DNA of 64,000 nucleotides from Helicoverpa zea. Its lineage: Eukaryota > Arthropoda > Insecta > Lepidoptera > Noctuidae. The position numbers and the translations under genes were made by a program. A model generated the notes under the pieces. The model did no database searches, had not been told where the DNA came from, and saw only the letters and a list, made by a program, of their open reading frames with translations. The stretch is taken from the NCBI RefSeq assembly GCF_022581195.2, contig NC_061453.1, positions 14,898,001 through 14,962,000 on the forward strand, in the 5' to 3' direction. Positions 1-9,914 of this stretch are shown here, piece after piece; within the stretch, counting starts at the first letter, position 1; every line of letters starts with the position of its first letter.

Positions 1-81
1 CCTACACATATGTATTATAGTTTATTAATAATTATGTATATATGTGTATGTATAATAAGTCTATATATGTAGGTACTATAC
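1..81. other. AT-rich leader, no gene seen
   Basis: Low-complexity AT-rich sequence with TATA/TGTA runs. I see no coding potential. It flanks the TIR element that begins at 82. Confidence 0.5.
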
Positions 82-725
82 ACTCTTTTGCAAAAAAAGC
101 GGGCACCTATGCGAAATCTTAGTTTTAAGGACTTTACGTGTACCTATTTCGAAGGGTTTTAATGATTGTAGAATATTTCTAGCATCAAAGCGAGTTGTGA
201 TCGGCACTGCTTACTTTAAATTGGTTTTGTCGCAGCCCAAAGTACTGATACTCCTCTAAATAGTGTTAAATTATAAAAAAGCGATACTTTAAAACACGTG
301 GGTACAATATTTAAACAATAGAACGCTTTACACTAAAATACCGAAACTCTTAACATTGCCGTCAATCATCAATATAGTTAATTTAGAGCAGGTGAAAATT
401 TTATCAAATACGCATAGGTTTTCAAAAATGTTTTGATCTAACAAAAAGGTACATTAATCATCAATTAAAACTGCATTATAATTTTTTTGAAAATCACTTC
501 AAAAGCTTTTCAGAACACCGACGAACTTTGTGCCAAAAATTAGTCCAAAACAAGGTTTAACCAATTTCTTAGCAATTGTACAAAATTCAAATTTAGAATA
601 CACTAGAACTAGAAATTCAAATTAAGAAGAAACTAGAAACATACTACAATCATTAAAACCCTCTGAAATACACGATCCTTAAAACTAAGATTTCGCATAG
701 GTGCCCGCTTTTTTTGCAAAAGAGT
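82..725. mobile_element. Non-autonomous DNA element with 50-bp TIRs
   Basis: Positions 82-131 and 676-725 are inverted copies of each other over about 50 bp with essentially no mismatch. Both contain the motif GCGGGCACCTATGCGAAAT. The 540-bp interior is AT-rich and has no open frame, so this is a MITE-type element without transposase. No clear target-site duplication is visible, so the superfamily is not assigned. Confidence 0.75.
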
Positions 726-1448
726 TAATTTTCGTTTTTGCCTTATTTAGTGCACCTGCCATGAAATTTCTCCTTCACCTAAAGCACAGTAATGATAACT
801 GAGCCAGTATGCAGCTAGCAGGTACTTAGAGATAAAGACATAGTTAGCTAAACAAATGATTGAAATAGGCTACAGTTAAGATATAAATGATTGTCATAAT
901 ACCTATATTGTTAACGAGCGTTTCACCCGCGTCCCGTGGAAACTACTGCCAGAACCGGGATAAAATATGGCCTATGTTACCCGCAAATAATATACCTACC
1001 TTTCTCACTAGAAACCACCTTTTCAAAATTGTGAAATAATTTTAAAATCAGTGTAGTGGTTTTTGAGTTTATCGATTACAAAAAGGCTAACAAAGTTTTC
1101 TTTTTCATAATATTAGTGTAGAAGAATAGATAAGGTATCTTCTGACTATTAAAATGGAGTCCCTCTTTATGTTGCGGGCCTTCGCTTCTGTGTGGGTGGA
1201 CTTTTATGTTAAGAGAAGATCAGATTTTTGTCTTGCAAGGGGTAGGCCCATGAATTGGCACATTGCAGGGACGGGCAGGGATGTACAGGCATAGATGCTG
1301 TATGCGGTCTCTATCGGCTATTTTCAGAGCGCATATTTCAACGCGGTAGCTCTCCTTGTACGTATTTAAAAATCCAGCGACTTCACAATCATAATCTTGG
1401 TACGCAATATTTCAGTCTCTGTAAATATTGCGGTTAACTGCGTTTTTA
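726..1448. other. Non-coding; contains a Helitron-like tail fragment
   Basis: No gene is recognised. Positions about 905-985 carry a degraded dispersed repeat (TTTCACCCGCGTCCCG followed by ACTACTGCCAGAACCGGGA). It resembles, in reverse orientation, the 3' part of the Helitron-like element at 56575-56765. The remainder is AT-rich and unassigned. Confidence 0.4.
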
Positions 1449-2212
1449 ACCGACTTCCCAAAAAGGAGGAGGTTCTCAATTCGGTCGGTGTTTTTTTTTT
1501 TTTCTATGTATGTACATAGATTACTCAGAGGTTTATAGACCGAGTTACGTGATTCTTTTTTTGTTCGACGCGGAATAGCTGCCAGTTGGTCCCATAGTCA
1601 TCAGGTCAGGATCTGATGATGGAAACCCTGAGAAATCGAGGGCAACTTTCGAAAGTTGTAAACATACATAGGGTTAAACCTTGACACTCATAAGTGTGCC
1701 TGATAGCACTATTCAACAGTGAAGGTTTGGAGCTGACCTGATGATGGAGACTAAAGAAGGTCGAGGGAACTCGACAACTGAGTCTGTAAACTACCTCGTG
1801 TTTGGGCTTATATTACTCGTATTGACGAGACCTTTGCAACAGTGAAGGTGTGGAGCTGACCTGATGATGGAGACCAGAGAAGGTCGAGGGAGCTCGACAA
1901 CTGAAAATGAAAACTACCTCGTGTTTGGGCTTATATTCTTCGTATCTATGAGAACTTTCAAGTTATGTGGATAGTGAGCTATTCGTTTCACTGAAAAGCT
2001 GAAAATAAAAAACTTTTTTACAAAAAAATATAACCGACTTCCCAAAACACTAAAAAGCAAAAAAAAAAACTAATTTTAGGTGCATCGGCCTAGAAGTCGG
2101 TAAATTAACTAAGGGACACCCATTAGACACCGACTTCTAGGCCGATTAGTTATTTTTTTGGCTTTTTAGTGTTTTTGGAAGTCGGTTTTATTTTCTTGGA
2201 AAAAAGTTTTTT
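1449..2212 (+). repeat. Hairpin-tailed dispersed repeat, copy A1
   Basis: First of several copies of one family in the window; others are at 13984-14640, 15306-15872 and 62778-63570. It begins ACCGACTTCCCAAAAAGGAG. It holds two internal near-repeats around GAGCTGACCTGATGATGGAG (1731 and 1853) and ends in a long imperfect palindrome (about 2009-2208) centred on repeated copies of GGCCTAGAAGTCGG. No coding frame is present. The family has the look of a non-autonomous DNA element, but I cannot assign a superfamily. Confidence 0.7.
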
Positions 2213-2214
2213 TG

Positions 2215-3041
2215 ACGTGACAACGTCTTATAAATCGATGGAGCCGGCTGCACGCACGAAAAAACATGACTCATGCGTCGTTACCTCGCTCTAAGGCGTT
2301 CCGTTTAAAGGTCTCAGCACACATATGGGATCGGAAAGGGATCGTAACCGTAAAGCCTTTCGCCTCGCTGTCAACCAGGCGTCAACCTACCGTATGCACG
2401 TAACGAAAGCGTATCAGCAGCGCCTGTACGTCAACTCGGCTACGGCTAGGCGACACCGCGCTTACGCCTCGCCGTCCCCTGGTATGCTGTATTAAGCATC
2501 ACTTAAGTCATATAAATATGGATATTTTCTCACTTCTTCAATAAGTTTCTCCCTTTGCATCGTTATTTTGTGTTTGAATCGAACTTAAAATTTTAAATAA
2601 AACATACGCGCAACACGAATGAAATACTCCTTGCGAATGGCGGCGTCTTTAGCAGGCAAGTCGCGGGAGGGGAAAGGGGAAAGGGTGGACGAAGAGATGT
2701 GAGCTCGGGTACGGAGAGACGTAAGCGCGGGGACGGAGAAACGTAAGCGCGGGGACGATGAGCCGTAAGCGCGGGAATTCAAGTTCGGAGCCTGTTCCGA
2801 GGCGAGGCGATTACGTTATTATTCCGATTAGTGTGCGTTGCAGTAGGGAGTTTAATACAAACCATTCTGAACGGCTCGAGGCGATACGGTGACGATCCCT
2901 TTCCGATCCCATATGTGTGCTGAGACCCTAAGGCTTGTAGGGCATGCGAGAGCACGCAACGAGCGACAAAGAGGCACGATCGGCCTCCGCGTTCGGCAGC
3001 GTTCGACATCTGACGATCAATTTCTTATGACGTTGTCACGT
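2215..3041. mobile_element. Element with outer and inner inverted repeats
   Basis: Outer termini share ACGTGACAACGTC at 2215-2227 and its reverse complement at 3029-3041. A second, longer inverted pair of about 43 bp lies inside at about 2309-2349 and 2888-2930 (core CACACATATGGGATCGGAAA). The interior is GC-richer than its surroundings and has no convincing ORF. It is probably a MITE, directly abutting the end of the hairpin repeat before it. The outer ends may be overcalled. Confidence 0.6.
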
Positions 3042-4890
3042 TCGACTATCGTCAGTAAACCGACTTTACAGACAACCGTTTAGCTGGTTTTTAACCGGAG
3101 CTGATATTGTTCCACTGGAAGACACAGTCCATAACCGTATTTAGTCAACACCTAATGGCCAAGAAATAGGTAACAGTACGTACCTACATAGTCTAGCTGA
3201 GAGTAAACCGATCCTCGATCTGTGACAATCAGTTCGGGTTAGGCGACGACTGCTGATCTCTATTCGTGCTAGATAGATTTATAATTACTTCTCTGACATC
3301 TTTCCCAAAAATGAAATATTCCTTCGCGCAGTTCTGAAACTTGATAATAAAGCCTTCTTTGTTTACATAAATAAGTCCAAGTCCATCAAGATATTGCAGT
3401 TACAAGTATCCAGTATCCACGGAGTAACCAATATCTCGTCGCGATGCATGCATGCTCCTATAATGTTTGCTGAAAATCAGACCATAACATTCTATGAAAA
3501 TGGGTTCCTATGCCTGATTAAAATGTAACCAATCATGTTTGTTATCAAATAAAACAACAATGAAGCCATCATCATCATATCAGGATACTATAATGACAAA
3601 ACGTCGTCGGTAAGACGTTTCCTAATATTAAGATGTTATTGCAACAAAATATTCCATGAGTGCCGAGATATGAGTTCAGCAGTTTCGTCACGATGTCGGT
3701 TATCTTATCTGAACATTATCGATAACGTTGTTTGTTGTTGGCAAACAGCGCCAGCGGCGCCACCTAGCGGCGAGCGGTGTACTCCGAGAGCGCTGGTGGC
3801 GCCACCCGGCGGGCAGTGCGGGCAACACAACCGAGTTGCGCGCGCAACCGCTTGGAGCGCCACTAGTCTAACTCCGGAGTGACAACAGTATGTATTAGCT
3901 GCGAGAAACCTATTATCATTCAATCACAATTCCTTGAGGTTAAAGTATTATTGTCTAATATTCGCATTGTACTTACCATCGTGTACAAGTTACACAAGTT
4001 TTGACATCACGTCTAACTGATGTACTTGCCGACGTGTTGGTTCTAGAGTAATGCGTCAGATGGTGCTGAGAGTTAGTGAATCTTATGTAAACTTACATTG
4101 CCAAAGAAACCAGACTATTATTTTACATTACCTACTTATATTATTATTTTATATTACTTTACATTGTAGAGAAAAATGGCTTCTTTTCGTTGATTCAAAA
4201 CTTTGTACATTCTTTAGATGAGATCTCAATTACCTTAAACTATCGGCTTTTCTTGCATTCTGAGCGATTCTGGTTTAGCCTTACATGACAGCGTAACAAA
4301 CAGGAGGATTACTACAGTTGTTAGATGATAAGTAGGTACAAAAGTAAACTACCTGGTGCATGGGCATAGTGTATGCATGCCACAGAAGTGAGCAGAGCAC
4401 GCGAGTGCCTGCCTGTACACAAGTATATCGTTGTATGTAGGTATGTGCCGACTACATCATAATCTACTGATAACAGGCGACATCGCACCGACTCCGCCGC
4501 TATCTCATCGCTGTCAGCCTATTTTTGTGACATTTATACTTTCCTAACTATTTTTATTGGCGCAGTACCTACTTGTTAGTAGAATCTTACTCTTTTACCT
4601 GTAGCGGAAAATATGTATGTGAAAACGTTTTGATGCGATGAAGTATGCTAGTTAGAGGGGTCTAACAGGGTATGGGTTATAACTAGTAACAATACGCTAC
4701 AAAACTAGGTATATCAATCCATATCAAGCGTAGTTCTAGCTTGTTGACGTTCTCGTATATATTTAAACTAACACAGGAAATAAAAAAAGGGCTTCGAAGG
4801 GATGATAACAAGCTTAGCTGTGTCAGACGAGCGCGGCGCGGGCGCAGGCGTGAGGGTAATAACGACACAATCTTACTGACAACAATGACT
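3042..4890. other. Non-coding stretch, no gene recognised
   Basis: I see no conserved coding sequence. Short ORFs around 3705-3920 on both strands are mirror images in a GC-rich patch and look like chance. The stretch lies beyond the probable 3' end of the GATAe-like gene. Confidence 0.4.
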
Positions 4891-4896
4891 TTTATT
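4891..4896 (-). terminator. Candidate polyadenylation signal (AATAAA)
   Basis: TTTATT on the plus strand reads AATAAA on the minus strand, about 1 kb downstream of the last coding exon of the GATAe-like gene. Another AATAAA on the minus strand is at 6021-6026, upstream of the proposed last exon, and would suit a transcript ending at the earlier stop. A six-base motif in AT-rich DNA is weak evidence. Confidence 0.25.
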
Positions 4897-5894
4897 CGGT
4901 CGCTTATTTCATAAACTCTTATGTTACCTATAACAGTTCAAACAGTGTTATCAAAATATAAATATGTAAACCTAATTAGCTGAACAAACCAACTCACACA
5001 CACACACAGAAACACAGCCGGGCACGCAACACTTGGGCACATTCTCACAGTCATAACAATATATTATTATAGTAAATTCGTCGTCCATTAAATCTATGTA
5101 TACATTAACTAGTTAGGTACGTAACTATATGATACATGCACTGGTCGTGCAGTCTCCACTGAATGTCTTCTGACTGGCACACGACACACGTCATCCTATA
5201 TGTACAAGTTTCCAGTAGGCAGATGTGTGACGTCACATATCCGCAGTGATCGTCCACTTGGGCTCCCAGCGAGTGTATCTGGTGTTGGCACAACAACGTT
5301 AGTACACAGCTTGACAGATATGTTTGCCGAGTTCTGACGTCGACCTCAATAATATCAAGCGTCGGCGCAGTGATGAGCGTCGTCGGAACACTTGGTGCGA
5401 TGTCTCGCGTTGCGGTGGGGGCGCACTTGCGGGTTATCTCAGGCACTGTCATGGATGCAATAGTTTATCTTTACTGCGCGGCTATAAAACTAGCCGTACG
5501 CTTACACCATAACACGGAATGATGATACAAACGTACCGTCTGATCAGGGTAGAAGTAACACCAGAAACATCATGGACTGTAGAACTATTACACTATGACC
5601 CACTTAGTTATTGGTTAGCAATGATATTCCATGATGCCCATGTTAGCTTGGTCATTCGACTCAGTACCCTGAGAAATTCTGAGCAGCTTAGTTAGCATAG
5701 AATGCACCGCTGCGCCGTATCGATCGATTAATCCTCTTCTTATTTGAGATCGGTTTTGTACCAAAACATACGTCGCAGTTTTGTAAGACGGTGATGCACA
5801 TGGTGTTCAATGGAGACGTGGTAATGGAGACCTTTACGTGGCACTGGGCACTTGTGGAGCCGCGTGCGGGTGCAGTGGAGCGCTGCGCGGCGCG
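4897..5894 (-). other. Probable 3' UTR of the GATAe-like gene
   Basis: This stretch follows the proposed stop codon at 5895-5897 on the minus strand. A 115-codon minus-strand ORF at 5105-5452 has no recognisable domain, and I treat it as chance within untranslated sequence. Confidence 0.3.
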
Positions 5895-5940
5895 TTAGGG
5901 CGGCCGGTAGTGCGGCGCGGTGCGCTCTAGCGCTGGTACC
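5895..5940 (-). CDS. GATAe: GATAe-like, proposed last coding exon
   Basis: A good acceptor (GTGTTGCTTGCAG) precedes 5940. Joined in phase 2 to the previous exon it adds MVPALERTAPHYRPP and a TAA stop at 5895-5897. The alternative is no splicing at 6569: the reading then ends at a TGA (6568-6566) that overlaps the GTGAGT donor. Both ends are plausible; I favour splicing because donor, acceptor and phase all fit. Confidence 0.5.
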
Positions 5941-8900
5941 CTGCAAGCAACACTCACGTCACATAGTGATCGAATCCCAACTTTAAAGTTGCTCAATGTA
6001 GCAGACTCTTAGCGGGGTTATTTATTGTTTTCGACAAATAGACCCTGCGATAAACAAGTCGCAACAACTGGTAAACAGGTATAAGATATCACGCAGTAAG
6101 TAAGTTTCACTGAGAGTAAGAATCTGCTCATAACCTTGAGATAGCGTAACACAAATGCAAATAACTGTAACAGATGTCGCGAAATAATTAACTGAGCAAA
6201 CTGTCACCGGATTCACCAGTTCATGCGAGAGTGGCGACTATCACGATAGCCGCACACTGCTGGATACTGTGCCAGCAGCGCCAGGCTATGCGGAAATATA
6301 CTTGTCATTCATCTACATGTAGGGCATAGATTTAGTGAAGAGATTTGATAGGCAGTAGAGTACGGGAAGCCGACATGCATTACTATGGAGATAGTCAAGT
6401 TAGACACGAGATACGAGACGAGGAATTCGAATCAAAAGCTGAGAGAAGAGCGTGCAAACAGAGGACTGGTGTGGCGAGCGAGCCGCCGACACTGCAGGGC
6501 CGGGAGGAGGGTCATGCGGAGACAGACGAGCGCGGTGCAGTGCAGGAACAGAGCGGCTCGGGTACTCACATGTCGGGAGCGTGGCGCGCGGCGGGCAGCA
6601 GCAGCAGCGGCGCCCCCGCGCCTGCCGCGCCCCCCGCGCCCTCCACCGCCGCGTACAGCGGGGGCAGCACCTTGTGTGCGTCCGCTGCGGACACCACACG
6701 GTTAGTCGTGACGTCACAGCGGGCCGCGCGGCCACGCCGCCGCGTACTCACCCGCCAGCGGTCCGCCGCCCGGCCGCGCCACGCCGCCGTGCCCGCCGCC
6801 CATGCTCTTGGGCTTGCGCTTGCGCGTCTGGATGCCGTCCTTCTTCATGCTGAGCGGCCGGTTCACCTGCGCACACACGTAATCGCACTCAGACGGGGGA
6901 ACTCCTCGTAATCTGCCGCCACGCGGGCCTATCATCCTTTAAACAAGCGTATCTACTCGCGGGGAGATAATTGATAAAAGATTATTTATCTCATTATGAA
7001 TATTCGTGGTCGCGCGATGATAATTCTCTATCAGTCGGTAGCCCCGCGTTTTATCTCTCGAGATTAGATGAGACCCTGTGTTTTGACCCAATATTTGCCG
7101 AGGAGTTCCCTGATAACTGTGACTGCAGCGGCTATTAGATACCTGCGCGGTGTCTAATCAGCATACCGAGTGTAATCGATGCACAATCTCGAGATAGGGT
7201 AGTATCGCTGGCGGGTGTACTCACGTTGTGCAGCTTGTAGTAGAGGCCGCACGCGTTGCAGACGGGCTCGCCGTTGTTGTTGCGGCGCCACAGCGTGGTG
7301 TTGGACGTGCGGCAGTTGGCACACGTCACGCCCACGCGTCGGTTGCCGTTAGTTGGCTACACACAAACACGCGTATCAACATACTGAACCTCTTTAAACG
7401 TGTTAATACGTAAAAAGTTAAATCAGTTTTATGGTTACCAGGGCTTGTTGAGGTTTGGCTTTCTGTCCCTTGAGTGGCGGGCGGTTGACGCCGTTGATGC
7501 GCGTGTAGAGGCCGCACGCGTTGCACAGGTAGTGGCCCGTGCCGTCGCGACGCCACAGCGGCGTGGTGGCGGCGGCGCAGTTCACGCACTCCTTCACCTC
7601 GCCCATCCCCGCCATGCCTGACACAACCAACAATATTAAATGCCAGTTCTAGGTCTCATTTGTCTTTGCTATGAGATAGTACACTGAATGGAAATATGGA
7701 AATAACAAGTAAACTGAGGCACGTACTAGGATCGAAGCCATCGTCGATAGGCAGTAGGTTGTGCGTGGGCCAGGCCTGAGCGGGAGCCGGGTAGCCTTCT
7801 ACAAGCAGGCCTCCCTCGTAGCCCGACACGGGCACGTACTCAACCCCGCTACCCTGACCCAGGTAGTGTTCACCGCCCACTTTGTACTGCACCGTGTTGC
7901 CGTGGGTATATAGCGTCACCTGGATGAATACTCATACATTATCCACCAATGCCATAATACATAGTTTGCCATTATTGGAAATGAAATACATGGAATGCAA
8001 TGAGTGCTGACCTGCTGTGAGTTGGGGCTGGGAGGCGCCTCGTACACGGCCTGTGACTGCGGCACCACGGAGCCATAGACGACGTGCGCGCCGCGCGCCA
8101 GCGACGACGACGACAGCGTGGGGTCGCTGCGGTACAGCAGCTGTCCGGGCGGCGACTCATCCCCGCGCGTTCCTCCCGTGCCCCCCGCGCCGCCCGCGCC
8201 GCCGCCGTACAGCGTCAGCAGCTCCTTGCTGCCGCCCGCGTACGCGCCGTACCCGCCGCCCGCGTACTGCGGGCTCTGTCCCGCATACGCGTACCCGCCG
8301 TGCACTGACGTCACGGGCTGTAGGCTGGCATACGTAGTAGGCCGAGGTTCTCCCTCGCCACGGGCTTCGTACTTCACTTGCTGATACGCTACACCAACTG
8401 CTTGCTGGTTGTTGAGCGCTGTTGTCTGGATCATCTCCAGGGAAGAAGCGGCTTGGTCGCTGAGAACCGCGGCGTACTGACGGCCGTCGGCCTGCGAAGC
8501 TTCGCTTCCGCCGTACGCCTGTAGCTGTTCTTTATCTTTGTGTAGGAAAGCTTCGTGTGCGGCGTCGTCGCCGTCGCCATCCTGCGCCACGATGACATGG
8601 TGCGGCGCGGCGTAGCGCAGAGCCAGGCCGCGCGGAGGCGCAGGGCGCGTGGGGCGCGCGTACTGCGGCGGAGCGCGGGAGCCGGGGGAGGGCAGGCGGT
8701 AGGGCTCGGGCTTGAAGGCAAGATAGCGCGCAGTGTCGGGCTCCGCCAGGCGCAAGCGCTCCTCGTCGTAGTGCTGCTGGTCACGTGCCTCCTCCAGCTT
8801 GGCGTAGTGCTGCTGCAGCTCGTCGGGCGCGGGCTCAGCCGGCTCGGGCTTGACGCCGTCGTCGCCGGGCTCCCCCGGCTCCGTGGTGATGTGTCCGGCC

Positions 8901-9154
8901 GCCGTGATGGTGCGCACGCCGCGCCGCGACGTGATAACGGACTGCGAGTGCGCGGCCGGCGAGGGCTCGCGCGGCGGCTCGTCGCCCGCGGGGCCCCCGG
9001 GGCCTGCCGGGCCGCCGGGGCCTGCCTGGGCCCCCGCCGTGCCGCCGGCGTCGTCTGCCGGCTCGAGGTCGGTGCGCGTCTCGCTCTTGACGAGCTCGAG
9101 CGCCTCAGCGGAGCTGTGTACGTCGGTCTGTTCCATCTGTGTCACATTCTCCAT
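5895..9154 (-). CDS. GATAe: GATAe-like two-finger GATA transcription factor
   Basis: Nuclear zinc-finger transcription factor that binds WGATAR sites. Seven coding exons join in frame: 9154-8012, 7919-7727, 7617-7439, 7356-7225, 6866-6752, 6684-6570 and 5940-5895, giving about 640 residues. All junctions have GT/AG ends and matching phases. N-finger near residues 456-480 and C-finger near 517-541 are both CX2C-x17-CX2C. The basic tail NRPLSMKKDGIQTRKRKPK follows the C-finger. The N-terminal half is acidic, Pro/Gly/Ala-rich and low complexity, typical of an activation region. The N-finger is atypical (CVNCAAATTPLW, then GLYTRINGVNRPPLKGQKAK). That, and linkage to a serpent-like gene on the same strand, favours GATAe over pannier, but orthology needs a tree. 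In flies GATAe acts downstream of serpent in the midgut. The start ATG at 9154 lies six bases after a splice acceptor in the context GCAAACATGG. Confidence 0.85.
6570..6684 (-). CDS. GATAe: GATAe-like, exon 6
   Basis: The acceptor (GTGTCCGCAG) sits just upstream of 6684 and the exon enters in phase 1. It encodes ADAHKVLPPLYAAVEG, then an Ala/Gly-rich run and LLLLPAARHAPDM. The donor GTGAGT begins at 6569. If unspliced, translation stops three bases into the intron. Confidence 0.7.
6752..6866 (-). CDS. GATAe: GATAe-like, exon 5: basic tail after the C-finger
   Basis: Starts after GCAG at 6867 in phase 0 with VNRPLSMKKDGIQTRKRKPK, the basic extension that contacts the minor groove and carries nuclear-localisation-type residues. 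A Gly-rich stretch follows. It ends at a GTGAGT donor (6751) in phase 1. Confidence 0.9.
6929..7197. promoter_or_regulatory. Intronic cluster of nine WGATAR sites
   Basis: Within the intron separating the C-finger exon from the basic-tail exon, WGATAR matches start at 6929, 6965, 6972, 6986, 7018, 7028, 7051, 7111 and 7192 on either strand. About 0.5 would be expected by chance in 269 bp of uniform-composition DNA. GATA factors commonly autoregulate, so this is a candidate auto- or cross-regulatory enhancer. Function is inferred from site density only. Confidence 0.5.
7225..7356 (-). CDS. GATAe: GATAe-like, exon 4: C-terminal GATA finger
   Basis: Starts in phase 0 after GTGTGTAG with PTNGNRRVGVTCANC. 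It continues through LWRRNNNGEPVCNACGLYYKLHN, shown here only as the DNA-binding finger core, and ends at a GTGAGT donor in phase 0. The zinc ligands are CANC and CNAC with a 17-residue spacer. This finger carries the main DNA-binding specificity in the family. Confidence 0.93.
7439..7617 (-). CDS. GATAe: GATAe-like, exon 3: N-terminal GATA finger
   Basis: Enters in phase 1 after GTGTCAG. It encodes MAGMGEVKECVNC, the finger body TPLWRRDGTGHYLCNACGLY and a linker with PPLKGQKAKPQQAL. It leaves in phase 0 at a GTAACC donor. In most GATA N-fingers Gly follows CVNC; here it is Ala. The sequence after CNAC (TRINGVNRPPLKG) also differs from the usual KMNGMNRPL form. Confidence 0.92.
7727..7919 (-). 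CDS. GATAe: GATAe-like, exon 2
   Basis: Starts in phase 0 after CATCCAG with VTLYTHGNTVQYKVGGEHYL and ends in phase 1 at a GTACGT donor after DDGFDP. It is rich in Gly, Tyr and Val and belongs to the transactivation region. No named domain is seen. Confidence 0.85.
8012..9154 (-). CDS. GATAe: GATAe-like, exon 1: long N-terminal region
   Basis: 381 codons from MENVTQMEQTDVHSSAEALE. Acidic near the start, then Pro/Gly-rich, with KPEPYRLPSPGS and many Tyr-Gly-Ala stretches, ending NSQQ at a CAG/GTCAGC donor in phase 0. The exon is GC-rich (many GCC/GGC codons), unlike the AT-rich surroundings. The acceptor GTCGCAG ends at 9161, so the true first exon is untranslated and lies upstream. Confidence 0.88.
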
Positions 9155-9160
9155 GTTTGC

Positions 9161-9475
9161 CTGCGACCACACAATTATTCCTACTTTAGTAAAGAGGATA
9201 AGCTTGCCTAAAAAGAGCTAATGGTACCTCGAAGAAACCTGGTTACAAATAAAGTGTGTTTTATTTGAGAGCAGACGTCTAAGTAAACAAGGAGTTGTTC
9301 TGTTAGCGGAAGAGCGACGGAAACACGCGACTAATAGGGAACAAGCGCGTGCGCAGGCGCCGACTTTAAAATGCTCCATGATTATTACCTTTAAATAACA
9401 GTCGTATGTGATGACTAAAATTCATATCGATATTTACCGAATCGTTAATAAAAATAATACTTAGGTATAATATAA
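9161..9475 (-). other. 5' intron of the GATAe-like gene
   Basis: Begins at the AG acceptor (9162-9161). No exon is recognised here. The first, untranslated exon must lie further upstream. Confidence 0.5.
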
Positions 9476-9834
9476 CCCACCCAAAACAAAAATGTGAAAG
9501 ACTGCCAAGTTCGATAATATGGGAATGCTTCGCCTATATAAGTGAGATCTGAATAAGTACCAAGTTCCATACACATACCTCAGTTAAAAATAGTTACTTT
9601 TTAATGATGTTACCTGGCAAGTTTTCACATACCTTGTTATAAACCTACTAAACGCAATGAATCAAGTATTTAATTTTCTATTAAAACTTGCCAAGTAACA
9701 TCATTAAAAGTAACTATTTTTAACTGAGGTATGTGTATGGAACTTGGTACTTATTCAGATCTCACTTCTTTTATAGGCGAAGCATTCCCATATTATCGAA
9801 CTTGGCAGTCTTTCACATTTTTGTTTTGGGTGGG
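9476..9834. mobile_element. Foldback element with ~150-bp inverted arms
   Basis: Arms 9476-9625 and 9683-9834 are inverted copies at about 97% by eye, separated by a 57-bp spacer. The termini read CCCACCCAAAACAAAAATG. One arm carries a few extra bases near 9770. There is no ORF. Near-identical arms suggest a fairly recent insertion. It lies in the presumed 5' intron of the GATAe-like gene. Confidence 0.85.
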
Positions 9835-9914
9835 ATTTCATTTATTTTTGTAAGGTTGTTTATTTTATTTTTTTCTTATGATTAAGTTAGTTAAGGAAAT
9901 GGTTCATTTATACT

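Noticed and set aside
5105..5452. 115-codon minus-strand ORF, Cys-rich
   Set aside because: No recognisable domain, no splice partners, and it lies in the probable 3' UTR of the GATAe-like gene. ORFs of this size arise by chance.
6345..6911. 188-codon plus-strand ORF opposite GATAe-like exons
   Set aside because: It is the antisense shadow of GC-rich coding exons on the minus strand; low-complexity Arg/Ala composition.
8555..9211. 218-codon plus-strand ORF
   Set aside because: Antisense of the long N-terminal GATAe-like exon; GC-rich third positions suppress stops on the opposite strand.
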